DNA of 64,000 bases from an uncultured Alphaproteobacteria bacterium (GCA_902576125.1 CACGUF010000001.1:248001-312000); one strand, 5' to 3'; shown: positions 17,958 to 26,892, counted from the stretch's first letter. Notes: a model not told the origin generated them from the letters alone. Translations and numbers: made by a program.

Positions 17958-18799
17958 TGACAGCAGTTAATTTAAAAACGTTACTCAAGAAAGCAAATAA
18001 ATATAACTATGCTATAGCTGGATTAGTTGTAATTACTTGGGAAGATGCCTTAGCATATACTGAGGCAGCAGATGAAACAGGTATTCCAATTATTCTTCAA
18101 GCAGGACCATCATGTAGAGCATTCACACCTATATCAATATTAGGTAAAATGTTTAGGTACCTTGCTGCTCAAACTAAAACTCCCATATGTTGTCATCTTG
18201 ATCATGGTTTTTCTTATAGAGAATGTAAGGAAGGAATCGATAGTGGTTTTACATCTGTTATGTTTGACGGCTCTAAAATGCCTTTGAAGAAAAACATAAA
18301 TATTAGCTCTAAAATTTCTCATATTGCGCACAAATATAATATTTCTGTAGAAGGTGAAATTGGAGAGGTTGGATATTTTAAGGGAAAAAATTCTATAGGA
18401 ACGGACCTAACTGAAGCAAAAACTTATGCTTCTAAAAGTAAAGTTGACGCAATGGCTATCTCGGTTGGTAATACACACTTACAAACATCTAAAGTAGCTA
18501 AAATTGACTATAACAAAATTTTAGATATCCAAAAAATAACTAAATTACCTTTAGTCCTTCATGGAAGTAGTGGAATATCAAATATTATGAGAAAAAAAAT
18601 AGCCACTAAAACAAATGTTGCTAAATTTAACATAGGAACTGAATTAAGAATGATTGGATGCAAAACGCTAAGAGAAAGCTATAATAAAAATATTAAAAAT
18701 TACGATAAAATAAGTATTATAAAACCATCAATTAAAGAATTAAAAAAAGCTACTATTAGTGTGATAAAAAATATAGGTCCTCAAATTGTCAAAAAATAA
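17957..18799 (+). CDS. Class II (zinc) ketose-bisphosphate aldolase, IolJ/GatY-like
   Basis: This 280-residue class II aldolase belongs to the FbaA/GatY/KbaY/IolJ family. Visible active-site parts are HLDHG (80-84, catalytic D82 and zinc ligand H83), EGEIGEVG (132-139), GNTHL (171-175) and LHGSSG (201-206) with the third zinc histidine. Family members cleave a ketose 1-phosphate or 1,6-bisphosphate to DHAP and an aldehyde. Placement after iolB argues for the IolJ reaction (DHAP plus malonate semialdehyde); placement before mtnP and mtnA equally suggests cleavage of 5-deoxyribulose- or methylthioribulose-1-phosphate. It overlaps mtnP by 14 bases. Confidence 0.85.
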   Translation: MTAVNLKTLLKKANKYNYAIAGLVVITWEDALAYTEAADETGIPIILQAGPSCRAFTPISILGKMFRYLAAQTKTPICCHLDHGFSYRECKEGIDSGFTSVMFDGSKMPLKKNINISSKISHIAHKYNISVEGEIGEVGYFKGKNSIGTDLTEAKTYASKSKVDAMAISVGNTHLQTSKVAKIDYNKILDIQKITKLPLVLHGSSGISNIMRKKIATKTNVAKFNIGTELRMIGCKTLRESYNKNIKNYDKISIIKPSIKELKKATISVIKNIGPQIVKK

Positions 18800-19676
18800 A
18801 TTAGCTTTTATTGGTGGAAGTGGGATATATAATTTAGATATACTCACGGATATAAAAGAGCATGATCTAAAATCTGCTTTTGGGAACCCTTCAAGTAAAA
18901 TTATTGAGGGAAAAATTAATGAAAATTTAATATACTTTCTATCGAGGCATGGTTTAGGACATCGTCTTTCTCCATCTGAAATTAATTATAGAGCAAATAT
19001 AGATTGTTTTAAGCAACTTGGAGTAACTGACATTATTTCCTTATCTGCTGTTGGTTCATTGAGGAATGAACTTGATCCAGAAACTTTTGTTATTGTAGAT
19101 CAGTTTATAGATAGAACAATTAACAGAAAGAAAACTTTCTTTGAAAATGGTATTGTTGCTCATGTGCCAATGGCTCAGCCAACATCTAAAGTTTTAATGG
19201 ATCTTTCAAAAAAAATATTAGAAGATTTAAAAATTAAATATGCATATGGTGGAACATATCTTGCGATGGAAGGGCCGCAGTTTTCAAGTAAAGCAGAGTC
19301 TATATTGTATAGAAGTTGGGATTGTGATGTAATTGGCATGACAAATATGCCAGAAGCAAAATTAGCAAGGGAGGCTGAAATTAGATATGCTTCAATTTCA
19401 ATGGTAACTGATTATGATTCATGGAGTTCTGAGCATGATGATGTTGATCTACAAATGCTTTTAGATACGATGCATAAAAATGTTGAAAAATCTAAAAAAT
19501 TTATTGAGAATTTTTCCACTAAATATTTTGCTAATGTAGATTTTAAGCTAGATAATACATCTACAATACTAGATACATCAATTGTGACACAACCAAATAA
19601 TTGGGATAAGAATACTACTAAAAAATTATCCAATATTTTAAAAAGATTTATAAAAGAAAATAATGTTAGTAAATGA
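18786..19676 (+). CDS. mtnP: S-methyl-5'-thioadenosine phosphorylase
   Basis: MtnP phosphorolyses methylthioadenosine (and often 5'-deoxyadenosine) to adenine and the 1-phosphorylated pentose. The 296-residue protein has the phosphate loop FIGGSGIYNL (8-17), FLSRHGLGHR (51-60), MEGPQFSS and the NMPEAKLAREAEI block of MTA phosphorylases. The start is a TTG within the aldolase 3' end (14-base overlap), and it overlaps mtnA by 14 bases. The adenine product connects to apt and ade elsewhere in the window. Confusion with purine nucleoside phosphorylase is unlikely because of the adenine-type NMPEA block. Confidence 0.92.
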   Translation: MSKNKLAFIGGSGIYNLDILTDIKEHDLKSAFGNPSSKIIEGKINENLIYFLSRHGLGHRLSPSEINYRANIDCFKQLGVTDIISLSAVGSLRNELDPETFVIVDQFIDRTINRKKTFFENGIVAHVPMAQPTSKVLMDLSKKILEDLKIKYAYGGTYLAMEGPQFSSKAESILYRSWDCDVIGMTNMPEAKLAREAEIRYASISMVTDYDSWSSEHDDVDLQMLLDTMHKNVEKSKKFIENFSTKYFANVDFKLDNTSTILDTSIVTQPNNWDKNTTKKLSNILKRFIKENNVSK

Positions 19677-20739
19677 TAAACACTTAACAACGATTTGGTA
19701 CGAAAAGAAAACTGATAAAGTTAAGATTATAGATCAACGTTTAATTCCATTTGAGTTAAAAATTATAGAATTGAATACTCTTGATGAAGTTTGTTTTGCA
19801 ATAAAAGAAATGCAGGTGAGGGGAGCACCGTTGATAGGTGTAACTGCTGCATATGGTATGTATATAGCTTCCAAAGAAAATACTAACTTAGATTATTTGC
19901 AGGAAGCATCAAAAAGAATTAATGCAACAAGACCTACAGCGGTCAATTTATCTTGGGCTCTTAGCGAAGTAATGACTAAAATTTCTGACCTAAGAGAAGA
20001 TCAAACTTCTGCAAAGATTCTGGAGATAGCAAATCAAATAAGACAGGATGACATTGATAATTGTAAAACAATTGGTGAATATGGATGTGAATTAATTAAA
20101 AAAATTTATGCACTTAAAAATAAACCTGTTAATATTTTAACTCATTGTAATGCAGGTTGGCTGGCAACTGTTGACTGGGGTACTGCTCTAGCACCAGTTT
20201 TTGTTGCTCACAAAAAAAATATACCAGTTCATGTTTGGGTTGATGAAACACGACCAAGAAATCAAGGATTTAGCCTTACTGCTTGGGAACTTATTAATGA
20301 AAATATTCCTAATTCTTTAATAGTAGATAATGTTGGTGGTCATTTAATGCAGCACAATAAAATAGATGTTTGTATAACTGGAACCGATAGAACAGCTTCT
20401 AATGGAGATGTTTGTAATAAAATAGGTACTTATCTTAAAGCTCTTGCTGCATACGATAATAATATTCCATTTTATGTTTCTGCACCTATTTCTAGCATAG
20501 ACTTTAATATTAAAAATGGTGTTAGAGATATACCTATAGAAGAAAGAGATAGTGAAGAAGTCTCTCATATTACTGGCTTAGATCAAAATAATAAATTAAA
20601 AAAGATTAAAATAGTACCCGATGGTTCTTCTTGCACTAACTTTGCATTTGATGTTACTCCTGCTAAATATATTACAAAATTAATTACTGAAAAGGGAATT
20701 GTTGACGCAAATTATCAATCGATTAGCAATTTGAAGTAA
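19663..20739 (+). CDS. mtnA: Methylthioribose-1-phosphate isomerase
   Basis: MtnA isomerises 5-methylthioribose-1-phosphate, and in many bacteria 5-deoxyribose-1-phosphate, to the ribulose form. The 358-residue protein has RGAPLIG (53-59), catalytic C162 in THCNAGWLAT and D242 in TGTDRTASNGDV, as in eIF2B-related isomerases of this type. Length matches the family. No classical downstream genes of the methionine salvage cycle (mtnB, mtnC, mtnD) are present, which points to an aldolase-based exit instead. A cupin-like gene begins one base after the stop. Confidence 0.93.
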   Translation: MLVNDKHLTTIWYEKKTDKVKIIDQRLIPFELKIIELNTLDEVCFAIKEMQVRGAPLIGVTAAYGMYIASKENTNLDYLQEASKRINATRPTAVNLSWALSEVMTKISDLREDQTSAKILEIANQIRQDDIDNCKTIGEYGCELIKKIYALKNKPVNILTHCNAGWLATVDWGTALAPVFVAHKKNIPVHVWVDETRPRNQGFSLTAWELINENIPNSLIVDNVGGHLMQHNKIDVCITGTDRTASNGDVCNKIGTYLKALAAYDNNIPFYVSAPISSIDFNIKNGVRDIPIEERDSEEVSHITGLDQNNKLKKIKIVPDGSSCTNFAFDVTPAKYITKLITEKGIVDANYQSISNLK

Positions 20740-20740
20740 A

Positions 20741-21166
20741 ATGTTTCTAAAAATTTTGGATAAATTAGGACGAAAAAAAGTTGTGTTGGATAGAGGTCCA
20801 TCTCATCCTGAATTTGATAAAGCGAAACCATGGCTAGAGAGATATTATTTATTATTTAGAAAAAGACCAAAATGGTTTCCTTTTAACATTTTAATCCATA
20901 GAATGTTAGATGATGACCATGGGGAAGGCGTTCATAATCATATGTGCCCATACATTACAATTATACTGAAAGGTGGTTATTGGGAGACAACATCTAAGGG
21001 TAAATTTTGGAGACCACCTGGATACATAGGGTTTCGATCAGCAGATCATCTACACCGAGTTGATTTAAAATCAAACACAGACACAATGACATTATTTATA
21101 CCTGGACCTTTTGGTACTAGAAAAACTAAAAGAGCAGATTATAAAACTCATTTTAATAAAAAGTAA
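20741..21166 (+). CDS. Uncharacterised cupin-like protein
   Basis: I do not recognise a named family for this 141-residue protein. Its core looks like a small cupin barrel: EGVHNHMCPYITIILKGGYW resembles cupin motif 1, with H-x-H spacing and a following glycine turn, and a later DHLHRVDLKS resembles motif 2 with another histidine. The N-terminus is basic and contains a WLERYYLLFRKRPKWFPFN stretch. It follows mtnA by one base and precedes the DUF1330 gene by 17 bases, so it belongs to the iol/mtn operon; a role as an isomerase or dioxygenase-like enzyme there is speculation. Confidence 0.6.
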   Translation: MFLKILDKLGRKKVVLDRGPSHPEFDKAKPWLERYYLLFRKRPKWFPFNILIHRMLDDDHGEGVHNHMCPYITIILKGGYWETTSKGKFWRPPGYIGFRSADHLHRVDLKSNTDTMTLFIPGPFGTRKTKRADYKTHFNKK

Positions 21167-21183
21167 AAAAGGAGATAAAGAAT

Positions 21184-21477
21184 ATGAAAAAGGCATATTG
21201 GGTTGGAATTGTTAATGTTAAAAATCAAGATGAATATAAAAAATATGCAGATATAGCGGGTCCTGCCTTAATTGCTGCTGGAGCAAAGATATTAAGCAGA
21301 GGAGGGAAGATAAAAAATTTAGAGGGTACGGAAATGAATAGAATTGTTGTTATTGAATTTCAATCAATGGAGCGAGCTGAGTCTTTTTATCAATCTGATG
21401 AATACAGAAAAGGTCTTAAATATATTAATTCAGAGGTAGCAGATCGTTTTTTGAATATATCTGAAGCTGTCGATTAG
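21184..21477 (+). CDS. DUF1330 family protein
   Basis: The 97-residue protein matches the DUF1330 family of dimeric alpha-beta barrel (ferredoxin-like) proteins. The opening KKAYWVGIVNVKNQDEYKKY, the GGKIKNLEG turn and the VVIEFQSMERAESFYQS block are typical. No function is established. AAGGAGAT stands ahead of its ATG, one of the best ribosome binding sites in the window, suggesting good expression. Its stop shares four bases (TTAG) with the stop of the convergent TauE/SafE gene. Confidence 0.8.
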   Translation: MKKAYWVGIVNVKNQDEYKKYADIAGPALIAAGAKILSRGGKIKNLEGTEMNRIVVIEFQSMERAESFYQSDEYRKGLKYINSEVADRFLNISEAVD

Positions 21478-22208
21478 AATATTCCATCGTAAATTAATTT
21501 TAAACCACTTAAAAAAAGTAAAATATAAATAACATTAAAAAAAATTTTTTCAGGAATTTTTTTTTGAATAAAATATCCAATTAAAACACTTACAAAAGCC
21601 AGAGGCAATAATATAAGCGAAACAATTAAGTTAGAAGGTGCTAATAATCCTACATAGTAATAGGGTATTAGTTTTACAACATTTATAACTAAAAATGCCA
21701 TTGTCATTGTTCCTATAAAAGATAATTTGTCCAATTTTAAAGGGAGAGTATAAAAATTCATTGGTGGATTACCTGCATGAATTAAGAAACTCGTATAACC
21801 CGCAATAGAAGACCAAAAATATCCTTTTAATTTTGACGGCTTAAGCAAAATATTACTTTTTTGAATGAAAGATACTAAAACAAAAATAATTGAAATAATT
21901 CCTACCATTATTCTTATCTGATCTTCATTTGTATATTTGAAAGTGAAGGTTCCAAATAAAATCCCAACTATTGATGCTGGAATAATAATTTTTAAAATTT
22001 TATTTATCCATTTCATCCAATATAAATAAATTGCTGAAAAATCCATTATGATCAAAAGTGGTAACATTATTCCAGCAGCTTGAAGAGGGCTCATTACAAA
22101 AGACATGACTGGAACAGCTAACATAGAAATTGGACCTGGAACTCCACCCTTTGCAAGACCAAAAACAAAAACTCCAAACGATGCAAAAGCCAAAAATACA
22201 GGATCCAT
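21474..22208 (-). CDS. TauE/SafE family membrane transporter
   Basis: The 244-residue protein has about eight hydrophobic helices and the TauE/SafE (sulfite exporter, DUF81) signature FGLAKGGVPGPISMLAVPVM near the N-terminus, with HAGNPPMNFY in the middle. Family members are thought to export sulfite, sulfoacetate or related organosulfur anions. It starts by a one-base overlap (TAATG) with the metC-like gene upstream, so both are probably in one transcript and linked to sulfur amino acid breakdown. The substrate is not readable from the sequence. Confidence 0.82.
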   Translation of the reverse strand: MDPVFLAFASFGVFVFGLAKGGVPGPISMLAVPVMSFVMSPLQAAGIMLPLLIIMDFSAIYLYWMKWINKILKIIIPASIVGILFGTFTFKYTNEDQIRIMVGIISIIFVLVSFIQKSNILLKPSKLKGYFWSSIAGYTSFLIHAGNPPMNFYTLPLKLDKLSFIGTMTMAFLVINVVKLIPYYYVGLLAPSNLIVSLILLPLAFVSVLIGYFIQKKIPEKIFFNVIYILLFLSGLKLIYDGIF

Positions 22209-23368
22209 TACTTTAGAGCTTTTAAACTTGTAAATATATCTTTGATTTGATCTTCAGAGTCCTCTAAACCGCAATAAAGTCTAATTAAATTTCCTTTAAA
22301 CTGACTTTTAAATTTTCTTTTTGATAGTGGGGGGAATGTAATTAAACTATCATACCCGCCCCAACTATATCCTAATTTAAATATTTTAAGCTTAGAGAAC
22401 ATTTTTTTAATTTTATATTGAGAATGTAAATTTTTTAAAGAAAATGCAAATAGACCGGAGCTACCTGAAAAATCTCTTTTCCAAATATTATGATTAGTTG
22501 ATGTTTTTAAAGCAGGATGATAAACTTTATCAACTAAAGGGTGATTATTCAATTCAATTGCCATATTTAAAGCATTTGATTCTATTTTTTTCATTCTCAA
22601 GTTTAATGTCGGCAAACCTCTTAATGCTAAGTATACTTCTTCTGAGCCGGGACATATTCCTAGAGTTTTTGTAGCTACTCTAATAGGTTTTGAGTGTTTT
22701 TTATCTGAGCTAACAAAACCAATAAGAATATCTGAGTGTCCATTTATATATTTTGTGCCAGCATCAATAATTACGTTAATTCCAAGTTTAATAGGGTCAC
22801 AAAAAAGAGGAGATGCCCATGTATTATCCATAACAGTTGGAATTTTTTTTCTTTTTGCAATTTCTGTTATTTTTGGAATATCAAGTATTTCAAAAGTTGC
22901 CGTTCCGGGTGACTCTAAATAAATTAATTTTGTTTTTTGTGTAATTAACTTTTCAAATCTATTGATATTTTTAAATGGGTGAAAATAATTTACTTTTACA
23001 CCATAATTTTTCAAAAGTTTTTCACAAAAAGTTCGTGTTGGACTGTAAACAGTATCATTGATTAAAACTTCATCATCTTTTTTTAAAAAAGCAAAAAAAG
23101 GAATTATAAGAGCAGCTAGACCAGATGGAGCTACTATAGTATCATTACAATTATATAAATTAGTAATTGCTTTTTCTAGTTGATCGACAGAGGGATTTTT
23201 ATTAATCCCATAAAGAGTACTTCGGTCATCATCGTTATTAATATCATTAATGTAATCTTCAAAACTATTGAAGATCATTGTAGAGCCTTTGTAGATTCCT
23301 GGATTAATAAAACCTTTTTGTTTTTTTACATTTCTTGAAACTTTTGTTAGTTTAGTATCTATTTTCAT
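22208..23368 (-). CDS. metC: Cystathionine beta-lyase (MetC-like, PLP-dependent)
   Basis: This is a 386-residue enzyme of the Cys/Met metabolism PLP family. The cofactor lysine sits in DAGTKYINGHSD, the aspartate in VMDNTWASPL, and the C-terminal LIRLYCGLEDSED block holds the carboxylate-binding arginine. The YGINKNPSVDQLEKA segment and the SWGGYDSLI region resemble MetC more than the gamma-synthase/gamma-lyase encoded at 60418. It would split cystathionine or cysteine-type C-S bonds to pyruvate, ammonia and a thiol. It is divergent from aapJ and coupled to the TauE/SafE gene. Confidence 0.83.
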   Translation of the reverse strand: MKIDTKLTKVSRNVKKQKGFINPGIYKGSTMIFNSFEDYINDINNDDDRSTLYGINKNPSVDQLEKAITNLYNCNDTIVAPSGLAALIIPFFAFLKKDDEVLINDTVYSPTRTFCEKLLKNYGVKVNYFHPFKNINRFEKLITQKTKLIYLESPGTATFEILDIPKITEIAKRKKIPTVMDNTWASPLFCDPIKLGINVIIDAGTKYINGHSDILIGFVSSDKKHSKPIRVATKTLGICPGSEEVYLALRGLPTLNLRMKKIESNALNMAIELNNHPLVDKVYHPALKTSTNHNIWKRDFSGSSGLFAFSLKNLHSQYKIKKMFSKLKIFKLGYSWGGYDSLITFPPLSKRKFKSQFKGNLIRLYCGLEDSEDQIKDIFTSLKALK

Positions 23369-23526
23369 AAAACACTATATGTAGTATATATTTTGCAATT
23401 AAGATACAATTTATGTTCATATCATTCTCTTAAAATTAGCTGTTTCTTAGATCAATTTATTTTGTTATTGGGGGGTAATCTTTGTAAAAAGATATTTAAA
23501 TAATTATTTAAAACAAAGGAAATAAT

Positions 23527-24531
23527 ATGAAAAAACTATTATCAATCTTTGCAGTTTCTGTTTTTGCTTTTGCAGCAAATGCTGGAACTCTTGATGATGT
23601 TAAAAATAGAGGTTTTCTTAAATGTGGTGTAACAACTGGTTTAGCTGGTTTTGCTGCTCCTGACGATAGTGGAGAGTGGGCTGGTCTTGATGCAGATATG
23701 TGTCGTGCAGTTGCTGTAGCAGTTTTTGGAGACCGTTCAAAAGTAGAATTTATCACTACAACTGGTAAATCTCGTTTCCCTACATTAGCTTCAGGTGAAG
23801 TTGATATGTTAGCGAGAAATACTACTTGGACAATTAGCCGTGATGTTAATCTTGGTTTTGAGTTCGTAGGTGTTAACTTCTATGATGGACAAGGATTTAT
23901 GATCCCTTCTTCACTAGGTGTATCAAGTGCAACTGAGTTAGATGGTGCTACTGTTTGTATTCAAACTGGTACTACTACTGAGTTAAACCTTGCTGACTTC
24001 TTTAGATTAAATGGAATTAGCTATGAAGCTCTTCCAATTGAAACTAATGATGAAGGTAAAGAAAACTTATTCGCAGGTAGATGTGACGTATATACTACTG
24101 ACGCATCTGGACTTTCTTCAACTAGAGCTGCAGCAGCAGATCCTGGTAAATGGTTAGTTCTACCTGAAATCATTTCTAAAGAACCTTTAGGTCCACTAGT
24201 AAGACACGGTGATCACCAATGGGGTGATGTAGTTCGTTGGTCTCTAAATGCAATGATAATTGCTGAAGAACTAGGTGTTACTTCTGAAAATGTTGACGCT
24301 CAAAAAAGCTCAAACGTTCCTGAAGTACTTAGACTTCTAGGTGTAGAAGGTTCATACGGTGAAATGCTTGAATTAGCTCCTGATTGGGCTTATCAAATTA
24401 TTAAACAAATTGGTAACTATTCAGAGTCATACGAAGCTAACGTAGGTCCAGACACTCCTCTTGAAATTGCAAGAGGACTTAACGCTCTTTGGACTCAAGG
24501 TGGTATTTTATACGCACCTCCGTTTAGATAA
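23527..24531 (+). CDS. aapJ: General L-amino acid ABC transporter substrate-binding protein AapJ
   Basis: AapJ is the periplasmic binding protein of the broad-range AapJQMP uptake system. The 334-residue protein has a signal peptide (about 1-19, ending AANA) and family blocks GFLKCGV, GLDADMCRAVAVAVFGD, TTGKSRFPTLASGEVDMLARN and a C-terminal ALWTQGGILYAPPFR. AAAGGA sits about seven bases ahead of the ATG. Codons such as AAC, TTC, CGT and GGT appear more often than in neighbours, consistent with high expression. A perfect terminator lies between it and aapQ. Confidence 0.95.
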   Translation: MKKLLSIFAVSVFAFAANAGTLDDVKNRGFLKCGVTTGLAGFAAPDDSGEWAGLDADMCRAVAVAVFGDRSKVEFITTTGKSRFPTLASGEVDMLARNTTWTISRDVNLGFEFVGVNFYDGQGFMIPSSLGVSSATELDGATVCIQTGTTTELNLADFFRLNGISYEALPIETNDEGKENLFAGRCDVYTTDASGLSSTRAAAADPGKWLVLPEIISKEPLGPLVRHGDHQWGDVVRWSLNAMIIAEELGVTSENVDAQKSSNVPEVLRLLGVEGSYGEMLELAPDWAYQIIKQIGNYSESYEANVGPDTPLEIARGLNALWTQGGILYAPPFR

Positions 24532-24549
24532 ATCGTTAATTTTTTATAA

Positions 24550-24581
24550 TTAGGGGGTTTTAAAACCCCCTAATTTTTTTT
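24550..24581 (+). terminator. Terminator/attenuator between aapJ and aapQ
   Basis: A perfect inverted repeat TTAGGGGG-TTTTAAAA-CCCCCTAA is followed by eight T residues. It lies inside the aap operon, so it probably terminates most aapJ transcripts and lets a minority continue into aapQMP, giving an excess of binding protein. Confidence 0.92.
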
Positions 24582-24592
24582 ATAGGAGTCTA

Positions 24593-25756
24593 ATGAGATC
24601 TAATTTTAATTTTTTTTCAGATGAAAAATTTAGATCCATTTTTTTTCAAACCTTAGTTATAGGTCTCTTTGCACTTGGTATATTTTTTATTGTTCAAACT
24701 ACTGCCTATAATTTAGAAAAAAGAAATATTGCAACAGGTTGGAGATTTCTTTCAGATCCTGCAGGATTTGATATTAGTTTCTCACCATTTATTAATTTTA
24801 AATCAACTGACACACACTTAGATGTATATTTTGTAGGTGTATTAAACACATTATTAGTTTCATTCTGTGGCTGTATAGCTGCAACAATTCTTGGTTTTCT
24901 AGTTGGTATTATTAGACTTTCATCAAACTGGCTACTGGTAAGAGTAGCTTATATTTATGTTGAATTTACACGAAACGTCCCATTACTGTTACAAATTATT
25001 CTTTGGTACAGTATCTTAATTCAATTACCGCGAGTAAAACAATCTTTAGAATTTTTAGATGTATTTTTTATTTCAAATAGGGGGATTTATTCTCCAAGAC
25101 CTGTATTTGAAACAGGATTTTCATATGTGTTTATAGCTATTATTTTAGCTTTTATTTCTAGTTTTGTAATAAGAAGTTGGGCTAAAAAAAGACAAGATAA
25201 AACTGGCAAACAATTCCCTGTTTTATCATCTGCATTTGGCTTAATCATAATCTTACCTCTTTTATTATTTTTTATAATAGGGTCACCTATGTCATTTGAC
25301 TATCCTGCCTTAAAAGGATTTAATTTTAAAGGAGGGATGGTAATTAGACCTGAATTCATAGCAATGTTTTTAGCTCTTACTATTTATACAGCAGCATTTA
25401 TTTCAGAAACTGTAAGGTCAGGCATTTTATCAGTAACTAAGGGTCAAAGAGAAGCTTCCGCTTCTTTAGGTTTGAAAAAAAGCTGGATTATGAGACTTAT
25501 AATAATACCACAAGCGTTAAGGGTTATAGTACCTCCTTTAACAAGTCAGTATTTAAATTTAACAAAAAATTCTTCATTGGGTATTGCTGTAGGTTATGCT
25601 GACCTTGTTCACGGTTTTGGTGGAATTAGCTTAAACCAAACTGGTCAAGCAATTGAATGTATGGTTATAGTAATGGCAACGTATTTAACAATTAGCTTAA
25701 CAATATCAGTATTTATGAATATTTATAACAGAAGTATACAATTTAAAGAGAAATAA
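24593..25756 (+). CDS. aapQ: General L-amino acid ABC transporter permease AapQ
   Basis: The 387-residue inner-membrane protein is the first permease of the Aap system. Family-specific parts are a long N-terminal and a central periplasmic/extra-helix region (about 120-240) and the EAA loop around GQREASASLGLKKSWIMRLI, followed by LNLTKNSSLGIAVGYADLV, a typical AapQ/BztB block. TAGGAG precedes the ATG. A two-base space separates it from aapM. Confidence 0.94.
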   Translation: MRSNFNFFSDEKFRSIFFQTLVIGLFALGIFFIVQTTAYNLEKRNIATGWRFLSDPAGFDISFSPFINFKSTDTHLDVYFVGVLNTLLVSFCGCIAATILGFLVGIIRLSSNWLLVRVAYIYVEFTRNVPLLLQIILWYSILIQLPRVKQSLEFLDVFFISNRGIYSPRPVFETGFSYVFIAIILAFISSFVIRSWAKKRQDKTGKQFPVLSSAFGLIIILPLLLFFIIGSPMSFDYPALKGFNFKGGMVIRPEFIAMFLALTIYTAAFISETVRSGILSVTKGQREASASLGLKKSWIMRLIIIPQALRVIVPPLTSQYLNLTKNSSLGIAVGYADLVHGFGGISLNQTGQAIECMVIVMATYLTISLTISVFMNIYNRSIQFKEK

Positions 25757-25757
25757 T

Positions 25758-26891
25758 ATGAATGATATAACTGAAACAAGAAAACCCCCTGTAGCCACAA
25801 CTGGTATTTTAGGTTGGTTGAGAATGAATCTTTTTTCAAACTGGGTAAATTCATTAATTTCTATATTTGTTCTATACATTTTGTTTCAATTTGTTCCTTG
25901 GATATTGAACTGGACAATATTTGCTGCTGATTTCAAATATAATTTTAATGGTGAAGAAATTATCAATAGAGAGATGTGTTCACGAGTTCTTGATCCTGAA
26001 AATGGAGGAGCTTGCTGGGCAATAATTTATGTAAGGTTTTATCAGTTTATGTATGGTTTTTATCCAAGGGAAGAAGTTTGGAGAGTAAATCTTAGTTACA
26101 TAATGTTGGCAGTTGCTGTTGTTCCTTTATTATTTGATAATTTTCCATTCAGAAAACATTTTTTAAAATTTACTTATGTATTCCCTGTTATTGCATTTTT
26201 TCTTTTAAATGGAGGTCTTGGTCTTGAATCAGTTTCAACAAACAAATGGGGAGGTTTACTTGTTACTTTAGTTCTAGGTTGCACAGGTATTGCACTAGCT
26301 TTTCCTCTAGGTATAATTTTAGCCTTAGGCAGGAGATCTAACCTTCCAGTAATAAGTATGATGTGTACTTTATTTATTGAATTTATAAGAGGAGTACCTC
26401 TCATTACTCTTTTATTCTTCGGAATGGTGATGTTACCATTATTTTTGCCTGAAGGTATTGATATGGATGGATTAGCACGTGTATTAGTGGCCGTTACTTT
26501 ATTCCAATCAGCTTATATGGCAGAAGTCATAAGAGGTGGTTTACAGGCAATACCTCAGGGTCAATATGAAGCTGCAAGATCTATAGGTTTGTCTTATTGG
26601 CAAATGAACTTGAAAGTTGTCCTACCTCAAGCGATTAGAATTTCTATTCCATCAATTGTTAATACTTCAATAGGTTTGTTTAAAGATACCACATTAGTAA
26701 TAATTGTTGGTTTATTAGATTTACTTGGAATAGGAAGAGGGGCTTTAGCTGATACAACCTGGTTAGGTTTAGCCTATGAAGTTTACTTTTTTGTATCTTT
26801 AGTGTTCTTTATTTTCACTTTTGCAATGTCAAGATACAGTTTATATTTGGAAAAAAAGCTTAAAACAGGTATTAACATGGGAGCAGATTAA
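25758..26891 (+). CDS. aapM: General L-amino acid ABC transporter permease AapM
   Basis: This is the second permease (377 residues) of the Aap transporter. It has an extended N-terminal domain, the [15 protein letters not shown] block, an EAA loop around [20 protein letters not shown] and the [19 protein letters not shown] segment, all typical of AapM/BztC. The gene is followed after one base by aapP. Confidence 0.94.
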   Translation: MNDITETRKPPVATTGILGWLRMNLFSNWVNSLISIFVLYILFQFVPWILNWTIFAADFKYNFNGEEIINREMCSRVLDPENGGACWAIIYVRFYQFMYGFYPREEVWRVNLSYIMLAVAVVPLLFDNFPFRKHFLKFTYVFPVIAFFLLNGGLGLESVSTNKWGGLLVTLVLGCTGIALAFPLGIILALGRRSNLPVISMMCTLFIEFIRGVPLITLLFFGMVMLPLFLPEGIDMDGLARVLVAVTLFQSAYMAEVIRGGLQAIPQGQYEAARSIGLSYWQMNLKVVLPQAIRISIPSIVNTSIGLFKDTTLVIIVGLLDLLGIGRGALADTTWLGLAYEVYFFVSLVFFIFTFAMSRYSLYLEKKLKTGINMGAD

Positions 26892-26892
26892 T

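Noticed and set aside
23369..23526. Possible riboswitch or sigma70 promoter in the metC/aapJ divergent gap (run of six G)
   Set aside because: No known aptamer motif and only weak -35/-10 matches; too little to call.
26821..26892. N-terminal extension of aapP
   Set aside because: It lies in aapM coding sequence and adds 24 residues unlike the family; the ATG at 26893 gives the normal start.
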